DNA of 33,811 nt from Fibrobacter sp. (GCA_024398875.1 JAKSIJ010000020.1:1-33811); one strand, 5' to 3'. Shown: positions 15,969 through 23,957, counted from the first letter of the stretch. The notes: generated by a model from the letters alone, not told the origin. Translations and numbers: made by a program.

Positions 15969-16065
15969 GCGTTTATAGGCTGTCGCGGACGCAGGAATGC
16001 CCGATACTTTGGGCGCGGGAGTGTGCTGCGTTATGAGTGCATGAGTGTCGCGGCAGTCTGCAGTT

Positions 16066-17259
16066 TTAGATGACTTGGACCAGGAGGCCTTTCAGGTACT
16101 GGCCTTCGGGGAATCCAGTTGCTACGGGGTGGTCTGCGGGTTGCCCGAACCGCTCGATGATTTGTACGCGGCGGCCTGCATCTGCGGCAGCGTCGGCGAT
16201 GATCTTCTGGAATAAGGGCATCTCCATCAGGCCGGAACAGCTGAAGGTGGCGAGCATGCCCCCTTCGGCCAGAAGCTTCATAGCGAGCAAATTGATGTCC
16301 TTATAGCCGCGTGCGCCCTTGTTCAGGTTGTCTTTGCTTTCTACAAACTTGGGCGGATCTAGAACGATAAAGTCAAAAGTTTCCGCCTTGTCGCGGCAAC
16401 GCCGAAGGTACTGGAAAACATCGGCCTCCACATGGGTGGCCTTTGCCGTAGGGAGCTTGTTCCGCATAATGGCTTCCTTTGCAATCTTCAAAGCATCCTT
16501 GGAAACATCTACCTGATACACGTGCTCTGCTCCACCGCGGAGAGCGTAGAGCCCAAAACCGCCTGTATAGCAGAAACAGTTCAGCATCTTTTTCCCGGCG
16601 GCAAGTTCTCCGATGCGCCTGCGTGCATCCCTCTGGTCCAGATAATATCCCGTCTTATGGCCGTTCTTGATATCCACCAAAAAAGAAATCCCATTTTCCT
16701 TGATTTCCACAGGTTCGTCAGGAACCTCGCCAAAAACCGCACCCGTCCTAAGTTTCAAACCTTCCTTGACGCGGACATCGCCATCACAGCGCTCGTAAAT
16801 CCCCTTGCAGCCGGTCTTTTCCGCCAGCAGTTCATAAATGACTTCCCGATGCACTTCGGGCCCCGCCGCCAGAATCTCCACAGAATAATATTCTGCATAC
16901 TTGTCGATGATGCAGCCGGGAATGCCGTCATTTTCCGCATTCACCAGGCGGAAGGCGTTCTCCTTGTCGGCGATGTCGAAACCGCGGCTTTTGCGGGCGG
17001 CAATGGCGCGGTCCAGAATCTCGCTGAAAAAATCGCGGTCTATGTTTCCCCGCTCTCCATACGTCCAGAAGCGTCCCCGAATCTGAGACTTTGGGGAGTA
17101 GGCCGCAAGGCCCAGAAAATCTCCGCGGTAGGAATAGACTTCCACCGTATCGCCCAACTGCGGGTCGCCCTGAACATTGTCCACGGCACCGCTGAAAATC
17201 CAGGGATGATAGCGGAGGGCGGATTTTTCACGACCGGCCTTCAATTCAATTGCTTTCAT
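16066..17259 (-). CDS. rlmI: RlmI-like class I SAM-dependent 23S rRNA (cytosine-C5) methyltransferase
   Basis: A 397-residue protein. The start is ATG at 17259, with AAGGA seven bases upstream; it overlaps the tsaE stop as ATGA. The first 80 residues form a PUA-type RNA-binding domain (ALRYHPWIFSGAVDNV). A middle domain precedes the Rossmann methyltransferase with NCFCYTGGFGLYALRGGA (SAM loop), VLDPPKF and TFSCSGLME. This is the RlmI/YccW arrangement; E. coli RlmI methylates C1962 of 23S rRNA. The exact target here is inferred from family only. It is the last gene of the leftward nspC-tsaE-rlmI set. Confidence 0.85.
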   Translation of the reverse strand: MKAIELKAGREKSALRYHPWIFSGAVDNVQGDPQLGDTVEVYSYRGDFLGLAAYSPKSQIRGRFWTYGERGNIDRDFFSEILDRAIAARKSRGFDIADKENAFRLVNAENDGIPGCIIDKYAEYYSVEILAAGPEVHREVIYELLAEKTGCKGIYERCDGDVRVKEGLKLRTGAVFGEVPDEPVEIKENGISFLVDIKNGHKTGYYLDQRDARRRIGELAAGKKMLNCFCYTGGFGLYALRGGAEHVYQVDVSKDALKIAKEAIMRNKLPTAKATHVEADVFQYLRRCRDKAETFDFIVLDPPKFVESKDNLNKGARGYKDINLLAMKLLAEGGMLATFSCSGLMEMPLFQKIIADAAADAGRRVQIIERFGQPADHPVATGFPEGQYLKGLLVQVI

Positions 17260-17699
17260 AGGTTGTCCTTTTTCTCCAAGGTGACCTGTCGGGCGTTTTC
17301 GGAGAGAATCTCGATTTTGATGATGTGGGTGAGGTTTGCAGTGTTGTTTTCCAGCCGCTCCGGCCATTCGATGAGGCTCACACCCTGGGCAAGATAATCC
17401 GGGTCCATGCCCACTTCGCAGATGTCCGCTCCCGATTCCAGGCGGTACAGGTCAAAATGGAAGATGGGCGGATTGTTGGGGTACTCGTGCAGAATGGTGT
17501 AGGTGGGGGAGCAGACCGTTCCTTCAAAACCGAGGCCTTTGCAAATCCCGCGGCTCATGACGGTCTTGCCTGCGCCCAGATTTCCGTACAGGGCCACCAT
17601 ATCTCCGGGTTTCAGAGACTTCCCGAATTCCAGCGCCCAGTTGTAGGTCTCTTCTTCGGAATTGAAAATCATTTTTGCACAGTCCGCCATTTCCGCCAA
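17256..17699 (-). CDS. tsaE: tRNA t6A biosynthesis ATPase TsaE
   Basis: A 147-residue P-loop ATPase (YjeE family). It works with TsaB, TsaC and TsaD to install threonylcarbamoyl at A37 of ANN-decoding tRNAs. Motifs: Walker A GNLGAGKT (39-46), the switch CSPTYTILHEY, FHFDLYRLES and GVSLIEWPER, all diagnostic. The length is typical. The 5' end contains a small repeat (GGCGGAAATGGCGGAAATGG) giving two close in-frame ATGs (17699, 17690); either may be used. tsaB, tsaC and tsaD are not in the window. Its stop overlaps the rlmI-like start by 4 bases, and nspC lies 22 bases upstream. Confidence 0.95.
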   Translation of the reverse strand: MAEMADCAKMIFNSEEETYNWALEFGKSLKPGDMVALYGNLGAGKTVMSRGICKGLGFEGTVCSPTYTILHEYPNNPPIFHFDLYRLESGADICEVGMDPDYLAQGVSLIEWPERLENNTANLTHIIKIEILSENARQVTLEKKDNL

Positions 17700-17721
17700 A
17701 TGTAGCTATTTGGCAAAAACA

Positions 17722-18849
17722 TTACAGCTTATCTTTGAACTGCTCGTAGGTGAACTTGTGCAACAGGTGGAACTTTTCGTTTAAATCAAACATGCCGATG
17801 CTTGGGTGGCGAACGCCATTGAAGAAGGTCGTCTTCACCATGGTGTAGTGAATCATGTCTTCGAAGATGATGCGGTCGCCGACTTTTAGCGGTGTGTCGA
17901 AGGAGTAGTCTCCCAACTGGTCGCCGGCCAGGCATGTCCCGCCTGTTATTTTGTATGTAAACTTCTTTTCGCCGGGGAGGGCCGCTCCCGTAATCACCGG
18001 GCGGTAAGGCATCTCCAGACAGTCTGGCATGTGGGCGCTGATGGAAACATTCAGGATGGCGATGTCCATCTCGTTGTGGACGATGTCTTCTACCGTTGTG
18101 ACAAGTTCTCCGGTTTGCCAACCTACGGCTTCTCCAGGTTCCAGAATGATTTGGACTCCCGGATGCCTTGCATGGAAATCGCTTAAGATGCGGACCAGAT
18201 CGTCCCGATGGTAGTCCTTGCGGGTGATGTGATGACCGCCGCCAAAGTTGACCCACTTCATCTGGTCAATGTATTTTCCAAAATGCATTTCGAAGGCGTT
18301 GAGAACCCCTTCCAGAGCATCGGCATCTTGCTCGCAGAGGGCATGAAAATGCAACCCCTCGATTCCGTCCAAAAGTTCTGGCTGGAACTCGGCCTCGGCC
18401 ACTCCAAGCCGAGAGTATTTTCCGCAGGGATTGTAGATGTCCGTTTCCACCGTGGAGAATTGCGGATTCACGCGGATTCCCGGGCTGACTTTCGCTTTGA
18501 GGGTGCGGTCTTTGAAGCGCTTCCACTGGCTGAAACTGTTGAAGGTGATGTGGTCGGCCAGACCCAGAATTTCATCGATTTCGTCATCGCTGTATACGGG
18601 CGCGAAGACGTGTACTTCTTTGCCCATCTCCTCTTTGGCAAGGCGAGCCTCGTTGAGGCTGGAAGCAGTCGCCCCCGGGAGGTATTCCGCGATGATGGGA
18701 AAACTCCGCCAAAAACTGTAGCCCTTCAGCGCGCAGATGATTTTTACGTTTGCCCGCGCTTGAATATCGTTCAAAATTTCCATGTTGCGACGGAGCCTGG
18801 CTTCGTCCAGAACAAAACAGGGGCTTGGTATTTGCGTGTAATCCAGCAT
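17722..18849 (-). CDS. nspC: Carboxynorspermidine/carboxyspermidine decarboxylase NspC
   Basis: A 375-residue PLP enzyme of the alanine racemase/ornithine decarboxylase fold that makes spermidine or norspermidine by decarboxylating the carboxy form. The PLP lysine lies in CALKGYSFW (K42). The barrel carries GIRVNPQFS, GLHFHALCEQD, NFGGGHHITRKDY and EPGEAVGWQTGE, and the C-terminal domain has GGTCLAGD and MIHYTMVKTTFFNG, matching NspC. The partner carboxynorspermidine dehydrogenase is not in the window. There is no Shine-Dalgarno; a TATATT box ends exactly six bases before the ATG at 18849, so the mRNA may be leaderless. It heads the leftward operon with tsaE and the rlmI-like gene. Confidence 0.94.
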   Translation of the reverse strand: MLDYTQIPSPCFVLDEARLRRNMEILNDIQARANVKIICALKGYSFWRSFPIIAEYLPGATASSLNEARLAKEEMGKEVHVFAPVYSDDEIDEILGLADHITFNSFSQWKRFKDRTLKAKVSPGIRVNPQFSTVETDIYNPCGKYSRLGVAEAEFQPELLDGIEGLHFHALCEQDADALEGVLNAFEMHFGKYIDQMKWVNFGGGHHITRKDYHRDDLVRILSDFHARHPGVQIILEPGEAVGWQTGELVTTVEDIVHNEMDIAILNVSISAHMPDCLEMPYRPVITGAALPGEKKFTYKITGGTCLAGDQLGDYSFDTPLKVGDRIIFEDMIHYTMVKTTFFNGVRHPSIGMFDLNEKFHLLHKFTYEQFKDKL

Positions 18850-18855
18850 GACTCA

Positions 18856-18861
18856 AATATA
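18856..18861 (-). promoter_or_regulatory. Candidate -10 box of nspC, leaderless geometry
   Basis: On the minus strand TATATT (18861 down to 18856) is followed by TGAGTC and then the nspC ATG. With -10 at positions -12 to -7, transcription would begin on the A of the start codon. No convincing -35 box is visible 16-18 bases upstream. Confidence 0.4.
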
Positions 18862-18936
18862 GACATGTTTTAAGGGTGTTTTGAGGGGGTTGTTTAACTT
18901 TTGAAAATTCATTAACTAGATTTAGGAGTGATGATT

Positions 18937-19908
18937 TTGTCGACTTACAAGCGCATTGTTTCTGTACTTTCCATTGTATTTGTGGGATTTGCTTTTGCAC
19001 AGGAACCGGCACCTGCGGCTGCACCTGCACCCGTAGCTCCCGCTGCTCCCGTTGCGGCATCACCGGCGCAGCCTGCCGCTCAACCGGCAGCAGAAGCTCA
19101 ACCGGCCGCGGAACCCGCCCCAGCTGCAGAACCAGCTCCGGCAGCGGAACCTGCCCCGGCAGAACAAGCTCAACCGGCAACCCCCGCTCAACCTCTTCCC
19201 GTAACCCAGGCTCCTGTAGTTCCGGTAGATTCCGAAGTAGTCGCACCTCGTGGCGCCACCTCTGTTTTGGACGAAATGATCCAGGCCAAACTGGATTCCA
19301 TGGACCAGGGATTGGCGGCTGTCCCCATGAAGCAGAATACGGATAGCATTGCTAAGGCCAAGGCCGATAGCGTCCGTAAGCTTATTTTGGAAGGCAAGTA
19401 TGTAAAGCGCGCCCGTTACGACAAGAGCAACTTCGACCACTGGAAGCAGGACACCGTGTTCCAGAAGGCGATGAAGGAACTGGTTTTTGGCGTGTGGCGC
19501 ACGGCGATTGTGGCTCATGGTCATGCCTTCCGCGATGCGGAACTCCGCTTTGGAATGAACGACACTCTTTATGGCGTGACCCGCACGTATTCCGATTCTG
19601 GCCGCTACCAGATGACGGGCGAGTATGCCTACAAGGCAAAATACCGCTTTGATAATGACACCTCTATGGTGAGCCGTGAAGTGTTCAAGGATCGTGACGT
19701 GATTCGCTGGGACTTTGTCTCCTTCAAGATTCTTGGGGGCGATACCCTGCGCTACAACCTGAAAAAGCTGGAATTCCGTGATTTGAACGACAACTGGCTC
19801 AATGCCCTCCAGGGTTTTGAAAACGTTCCGCCGGAATTCTACATCAAGGATGAAAAAGCTTCTGCCGAGTACGCCAGGGAATTGGAAAAGGCGAAAGGAA
19901 AGAAGTAG
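18937..19908 (+). CDS. Secreted Ala/Pro-rich protein of unknown function
   Basis: A protein of 323 residues. AGGAG (18924-18928) is two bases from an ATG at 18931 but eight bases from TTG at 18937, so I prefer TTG; the ATG or the GTG at 18928 remain possible and add two or three residues. A signal peptide (basic STYKR, hydrophobic core, cleavage after AFA near residue 21) is followed by about 70 residues of Ala/Pro/Glu/Gln repeats (PAAEPAPAAEPAP), a probable flexible linker. A folded C-terminal domain of about 200 residues has alternating aromatic and charged strands (YGVTRTYSDSGRYQMTGEY) resembling a repeated beta-strand lipocalin-like fold. I do not recognise the family. It starts the plus-strand set with the ABC genes. 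Confidence 0.8.
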   Translation: MSTYKRIVSVLSIVFVGFAFAQEPAPAAAPAPVAPAAPVAASPAQPAAQPAAEAQPAAEPAPAAEPAPAAEPAPAEQAQPATPAQPLPVTQAPVVPVDSEVVAPRGATSVLDEMIQAKLDSMDQGLAAVPMKQNTDSIAKAKADSVRKLILEGKYVKRARYDKSNFDHWKQDTVFQKAMKELVFGVWRTAIVAHGHAFRDAELRFGMNDTLYGVTRTYSDSGRYQMTGEYAYKAKYRFDNDTSMVSREVFKDRDVIRWDFVSFKILGGDTLRYNLKKLEFRDLNDNWLNALQGFENVPPEFYIKDEKASAEYARELEKAKGKK

Positions 19909-19916
19909 GGGCCATT

Positions 19917-20852
19917 GTGGTCCGCCGTATCATTTGTTTTGGGGTGCTTGGTGTTCTTGCCGTTTTGCTAATGGCAGGAACTTTGTGTATTGGTCCTGTT
20001 GATTTGGATTCCGATATGTTCGCCACGGTTCTTTGGAAACTCCGGGTTCCGCGGTTGGTGGCGGCCGTTCTTGCAGGTGCGGCCCTCTCTGTTTCGGGCC
20101 TTTCCCTTCAGACACTTTTCCGCAATCCTTTGGCGGGCCCTTTTGTGCTGGGCATTAGCAATGGAGCGAGCTTTGGCGTGGCGCTGGCGCTGTTGGCGGG
20201 TTTCAGCTTTGGAAATTTCGGCGTGCTTACGGCGGCCTCCCTGGGCGCTTTGGCTGTAACCGCCGTTATTCTATGGATTGCCTCCAAATTTGAGCGCAAT
20301 TCCGTGTTGCTGGTAGCGGGGCTTCTCATTGGCTATTTCATCGATGCGCTGGTAAGCCTTCTCATTGCAGGGAGCGACGCGGAATCCCTCCGGATGTACA
20401 TCTCCTGGGGCATGGGTAGCTTTGGCCGGCTGACGCCTTCTGGAATCGGGATTTTTGCAGTAGCGGTTGGAGTAGGGCTGCTCTTGATAGTTTCTTGCCT
20501 GCGGTACTTGAATGGAGCGCGGCTGGGGGATGACTTTGCCCGCGGTCTCGGGCTCTCTGTTGCGGTACAGAAGAAATGCGTGCTGTTGGGGGCCTCCATT
20601 CTGGCGGCTGCAGTGACGGCTTTTTGTGGGCCCGTTGCTTTTATCGGCATTGCGGTTCCCCATTTAACTTATCTGCTATTTCGCACTACGAACCACCGGG
20701 TGCTGATTCCTGGCGTGATGTTGTGCGGTGCGGATTTGACTTTGCTGGCGGGACTTTTCCCCACCATTCCTTTGAATGCGACTCTTAGCATTGTAGGCGT
20801 TCCTGTGATTCTCTGGGTTTTACTGCGTAGCGGTAGGGAGGGACGATTATGA
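19917..20852 (+). CDS. FecCD-family ABC transporter permease
   Basis: A 311-residue polytopic protein (about nine membrane helices) of the BtuC/FecCD family, which imports iron-siderophores, haem or cobalamin. Typical features are the N-terminal WKLRVPRLVAAVLAGAALS, GLSLQTLFRNPLAGPFVLGI with the GxS-type loop ISNGASFG, a central region with RGLGLSV, and FCGPVAFIGIAVPHLTYLL, the coupling-helix segment that meets the ATPase. It is slightly short (330-350 is usual). It starts with GTG at 19917 (TAGGGG upstream) and its stop overlaps the ATPase start as ATGA. No substrate-binding protein gene is adjacent, so the substrate cannot be named. Confidence 0.9.
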   Translation: MVRRIICFGVLGVLAVLLMAGTLCIGPVDLDSDMFATVLWKLRVPRLVAAVLAGAALSVSGLSLQTLFRNPLAGPFVLGISNGASFGVALALLAGFSFGNFGVLTAASLGALAVTAVILWIASKFERNSVLLVAGLLIGYFIDALVSLLIAGSDAESLRMYISWGMGSFGRLTPSGIGIFAVAVGVGLLLIVSCLRYLNGARLGDDFARGLGLSVAVQKKCVLLGASILAAAVTAFCGPVAFIGIAVPHLTYLLFRTTNHRVLIPGVMLCGADLTLLAGLFPTIPLNATLSIVGVPVILWVLLRSGREGRL

Positions 20853-21646
20853 CAAACGAAGTTCCTCTTCTGCAATGCAAAAAAATGGAGTTTGGGTACG
20901 GGAAGGTTTTGGGTGCTGCGGGTGTCTCTGTCGCCGCGGACGTTGTAGGTACCTCGGGCGCTGTGGGTGCCGCGCCCGCGCTGGCCGCGCCGCTGGATTT
21001 TACTTTGTCTGTAGGCGAAGTTGTTGCAGTGGTGGGCGCAAATGGCAGTGGCAAAAGTACGCTTTTGAAAACTTTGGCAGGCTTTGTCCAACCTCTTTCG
21101 GGCACCTTTGAAATTGAGGGCGTCGCAAATATGCCGCTCCGGGAACGGGCGAAAAAAATCGCCTTGGTGCGGATGGGGAACATGGTCCCCTCGCGAATGA
21201 CGGCTCGGGAATTTGTGGGGCTTGGCCGCACACCTTATTCCAACTTTCTGGATGGACGCTTGGCAGAAGATGAGCGGATTGTGGATGATGCCCTTGCTAC
21301 GGTGGGAATGACCGCATTTGCAAACAGAGCTGTTGCGGAACTCAGCGATGGGGAACGGAGCCGCGTGTATTTGGCGGAGGCCTTGGCGCAGCAGGTTCAG
21401 ATTTTACTATTGGATGAGCCTGACGCTTTTTTAGATGTTCCTCACAGCCATCATTTGTTCAAAATGCTCCGCACTTTGGCGGCAGAACGGAAGATGGGAA
21501 TTCTCGTTTCCACCCATTCCATCGAATATGCGGAAAAATATTGCAATCGCATGATGGTGATTGATAAGAATTGTATCCAAGTGGATACTGCTGCGGAAGC
21601 AAGAACTCATGGGCTTCTCCGCTGGACGGAGGAGGAAATCGTATGA
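20849..21646 (+). CDS. FecE-like ABC transporter ATP-binding protein with Ala/Gly-rich insertion
   Basis: A 265-residue ATPase partner of the permease just upstream (ATGA overlap). Walker A GANGSGKST (63-71), signature LSDGE (165-169), Walker B ILLLDEPDAFLD (185-196) and H-loop His223 are present. Residue 109, where the Q-loop Gln is expected, is Met (ALVRMGN). The LSDGE form and lack of the Gln resemble a FecE-like subfamily I know from Bacteroidota, so this need not mean loss of activity. Odd here is an insertion of about 26 Ala/Gly/Val-rich residues (23-48) between the first strand and the Walker A strand, encoded by a markedly GC-rich stretch (about 20910-20995). It probably energises uptake of an iron or corrinoid ligand. 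Confidence 0.88.
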   Translation: MTNEVPLLQCKKMEFGYGKVLGAAGVSVAADVVGTSGAVGAAPALAAPLDFTLSVGEVVAVVGANGSGKSTLLKTLAGFVQPLSGTFEIEGVANMPLRERAKKIALVRMGNMVPSRMTAREFVGLGRTPYSNFLDGRLAEDERIVDDALATVGMTAFANRAVAELSDGERSRVYLAEALAQQVQILLLDEPDAFLDVPHSHHLFKMLRTLAAERKMGILVSTHSIEYAEKYCNRMMVIDKNCIQVDTAAEARTHGLLRWTEEEIV

Positions 21647-22548
21647 AGAATCGGCACTGCGTTTGCGCGCTGATGGTGCTTTTGTTTGCGGTGTGGTGTG
21701 GCGCCGCGGACCCTGGAAAGCACTTCTTCTGGAAGGTGAGCGACAGTGATTCTCATGTGTGGATTTTGGGCAGTATCCATTTTGGCGATTCCTCCTTCTA
21801 TCCGCTGCCGAAAGTGATTGAGCAAGCCTTTGATTCTTCTGCGGAATTGGCGGTGGAAATCGATGTGTCCAATGATTCAGTTTCTACGGAGATTGCAAAA
21901 AGCTCCGCGAAGCAGGGGCTTCTGCCGAAGGGAAAGCGCTTGCCCGACGTGATTGAGAAGAACATTTGGAAAACGGTGGACAGCATTTGCGCTTCCTGGA
22001 ATTTCCCCAGTGCGACTCTTTTGATGATGCGGCCTTGGATGGCGGCAATGACCTTAAGCGCCATTGCCATTCAGCGGACGGGAATAGACCCCAGTTATGG
22101 CATTGACGCTGTGATGCTGGATAGTGCGGCGATGCGCGGCATGCCCATTGTGGGGCTTGAAACAGCGGAAGAACAAATCAGTTCGCTGTCCGGAAAATCG
22201 GAGGATGATTCCCTGGGCGTTTATTATTTGAATACTACTTTGCGAGAGATTGCGAACCTGGATTCCATGGTGGAGCAAATCAAACGTGCCTGGAAAACGG
22301 GAAATGATTCGCTACTGAATGCCGCCATGAACGATGGAGAAACTTCGCCGGATAATGAAAAGTACGAAGCGGAAATGGAGAAGAACGTCTATTCCAATCG
22401 CAACCAAAAGATGGCGGAATCCATCGGACAATTCCTGAAAGAAAATCGCTCCATTTTCATTATCATTGGAACGGCCCACCTGGTTTTGGATGAAGGAAAT
22501 GTGCTGGAACTCTTGAAGCAGAAGGGCTTCAAGGTGGAACGGTTTTAG
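21643..22548 (+). CDS. TraB/GumN family protein, secreted
   Basis: A 301-residue protein starting at ATG 21643, which overlaps the ATPase stop as ATGA and has GGAGGAGG upstream. An N-terminal signal peptide (CALMVLLFAVWCGA) predicts export. The TraB/GumN (Tiki-like) fold is marked by the paired motifs HVWILGSIHFGDSSFYPLP at the start and IIIGTAHLVLDEGNVLELL at the end, with ELAVEID between. Some family members are proposed metal-dependent proteases, but a reaction cannot be assigned. It is the last gene of the plus-strand set. Its final codons and stop (GFKVERF then TAG) are part of a 33-base sequence repeated beyond the next gene. Confidence 0.88.
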   Translation: MKNRHCVCALMVLLFAVWCGAADPGKHFFWKVSDSDSHVWILGSIHFGDSSFYPLPKVIEQAFDSSAELAVEIDVSNDSVSTEIAKSSAKQGLLPKGKRLPDVIEKNIWKTVDSICASWNFPSATLLMMRPWMAAMTLSAIAIQRTGIDPSYGIDAVMLDSAAMRGMPIVGLETAEEQISSLSGKSEDDSLGVYYLNTTLREIANLDSMVEQIKRAWKTGNDSLLNAAMNDGETSPDNEKYEAEMEKNVYSNRNQKMAESIGQFLKENRSIFIIIGTAHLVLDEGNVLELLKQKGFKVERF

Positions 22549-22556
22549 TTCGTTCA
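22524..22556 (+). repeat. Left 33-base direct repeat flanking the ATPase cassette
   Basis: Begins GGGCTTCAAGGTGGAACGG and ends TTCGTTCA. It covers the last eight codons of the TraB/GumN gene including the TAG, plus eight bases. It matches 23958-23990 at 32 of 33 positions, the only difference being T22550 against C23984. Confidence 0.95.
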
Positions 22557-22590
22557 AAACAAGTAATGGGTTGGCGGATAATTACTGCGT

Positions 22591-22628
22591 GTTTTAGAAA
22601 AATGTGTAAATATGCAAAAATCTAAAAC
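22591..22628. repeat. Inverted repeat upstream of the ATPase promoter
   Basis: GTTTTAGA (22591-22598) and TCTAAAAC (22621-22628) form a perfect 8-bp inverted repeat with a 22-base spacer, just upstream of the -35 box. An 11-base direct repeat ATATGCAAAAA also occurs at 22610-22620 and 22684-22694. These could be operator sites for the cassette gene. Confidence 0.4.
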
Positions 22629-22635
22629 AAACTTA

Positions 22636-22664
22636 TTGCATTTTCCTTCGTTTTTAAGTATATT
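22636..22664 (+). promoter_or_regulatory. Sigma70-type promoter of the ATPase gene
   Basis: TTGCAT (22636-22641) and TATATT (22659-22664) are separated by exactly 17 bases in an AT-rich stretch. The predicted transcription start near 22671 leaves a leader of about 32 bases before the ATG at 22703. The promoter lies inside the repeat-flanked unit, so the cassette brings its own expression signal. Confidence 0.6.
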
Positions 22665-22702
22665 TGCTTTAGAAAAGTACAATATATGCAAAAAAGTAAA
22701 GT

Positions 22703-23953
22703 ATGAGAATAAGCAGAGACTTGTATCTAAAGCGCCTGATTTCTAGCAGGCATAACGGGATGATTAAGATTGTCACTGGGGTTCGCCGCTGTGGAAAATC
22801 TTACCTGCTTTTTGAACTGTTCTGTAATTACCTTGAGATTTCGGGTGTCTCCAGGGACCATATCGTCAAGGTTGATTTGGAAGACCGCCATAACAAGGAT
22901 CTTCGTAATCCGGATGCCCTCATGGCCTTTATTGATAGCCGTATTGTGGACAAGAACATGTACTATGTGCTTTTGGATGAGGTCCAACTGGTGGATGAAT
23001 TTGAAGATGTCCTTAACAGTTACCTGAAAAAAAGTAACGTGGATATCTATGTGACGGGTTCCAACTCCAGGTTCCTCTCAAGGGATGTGGCAACTGAATT
23101 CAGGGGTCGCGGCGAAGAAATAAAGATTTCCCCCCTGAGTTTTCGCGAGTTCATGTCGGCTTTTGCCGGTGACAATGCTAGTGGCCTTGCGGAGTATCTT
23201 ACCTATGGGGGTATGCCCAAGTTGTTCGATATGCCCGATGACAGTGCCAAGATGGACTACCTCAAGAACCTGTTTCAGAAGACTTATCTTTCTGATATTG
23301 AGGAGCGCTATAAAATCAAGAATAGCGATGAACTTGCAGAATTGATTGATGTGGTCGCATCGTCCATAGGCGGGTTTACCAATCCGTCGAAACTGGAGAA
23401 CACCTTCAAGTCCGTAAAGCATTCCAAGATTTCTCAACCCACCATCAAGTCCTATCTTGAAATTTTGCAGGATGTGTTCCTGGTGAAAAAGGCTATACGC
23501 TACGACATCAAGGGAAGGCACTATATAGATACTCCCGCTAAGTTTTATTTCGAAGATTTGGGCCTCCGCAACGCTAGGCTGGATTTCCGCCAACAGGAAT
23601 CGACCCACCTTGTAGAAAACTTGATTTATAACGAATTATGCATTCGCGGCTTTTCTGTTGATGTGGGTGTCGTGACGCATTCTGTTAAGGAGGCTGGTAA
23701 ACTTGTTCGTAAGCAACTTGAGGTTGACTTTGTTTGTAATAAGGGAAGCAAGCGTTGCTACATCCAGTCCGCGTGGCACATTCCTTCCGAAGAGAAACGG
23801 CGCCAGGAACTGAATTCGCTTAGACGGATTGACGACTCGTTTCTAAAGTTTATCATCACGAACGACCCTGTAAAAAAGCACCAGGATGAGAATGGCGTTG
23901 TTGTCATGAACCTTTTTGATTTTCTCCTTGACGAGTCCAGCTTGCATATTTGA
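22703..23953 (+). CDS. AAA_14/DUF4143 family ATPase
   Basis: A 416-residue protein. The N-terminal AAA+ module has Walker A GVRRCGKS (26-33), Walker B YYVLLDEVQLVDEFE, sensor-1-like YVTGSNSRFLS and RGRGEEIKISPLSFREF, the signature of the AAA_14 family. A winged-helix region (ISQPTIKSYLEILQDVFLV) and a C-terminal DUF4143 domain with restriction-nuclease-like fold follow. In that domain the Asp of LEVDFVC is kept, but the usual E-x-K is replaced by CYIQSAW, so nuclease activity is doubtful. The role of these proteins is not established; they occur as scattered paralogues in many anaerobes. It has its own promoter, a weak ribosome site, and stops four bases before the right repeat. Confidence 0.9.
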   Translation: MRISRDLYLKRLISSRHNGMIKIVTGVRRCGKSYLLFELFCNYLEISGVSRDHIVKVDLEDRHNKDLRNPDALMAFIDSRIVDKNMYYVLLDEVQLVDEFEDVLNSYLKKSNVDIYVTGSNSRFLSRDVATEFRGRGEEIKISPLSFREFMSAFAGDNASGLAEYLTYGGMPKLFDMPDDSAKMDYLKNLFQKTYLSDIEERYKIKNSDELAELIDVVASSIGGFTNPSKLENTFKSVKHSKISQPTIKSYLEILQDVFLVKKAIRYDIKGRHYIDTPAKFYFEDLGLRNARLDFRQQESTHLVENLIYNELCIRGFSVDVGVVTHSVKEAGKLVRKQLEVDFVCNKGSKRCYIQSAWHIPSEEKRRQELNSLRRIDDSFLKFIITNDPVKKHQDENGVVVMNLFDFLLDESSLHI

Positions 23954-23957
23954 ACGT

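Noticed and set aside
15970-16065. Small gene or RNA between ftsZ and the rlmI-like gene
   Set aside because: Only short repeats (TGTCGCGG twice, ATGAGTGC-like twice) and a weak GCCC/GGGC stem are seen; nothing supports a gene.
21157-21346. Degenerate ABC ATPase (Met in place of Q-loop Gln, LSDGE signature) as evidence of inactivation
   Set aside because: The same features are, to my knowledge, usual in a FecE-like subfamily of Bacteroidota, and Walker A, Walker B and the H-loop are intact.
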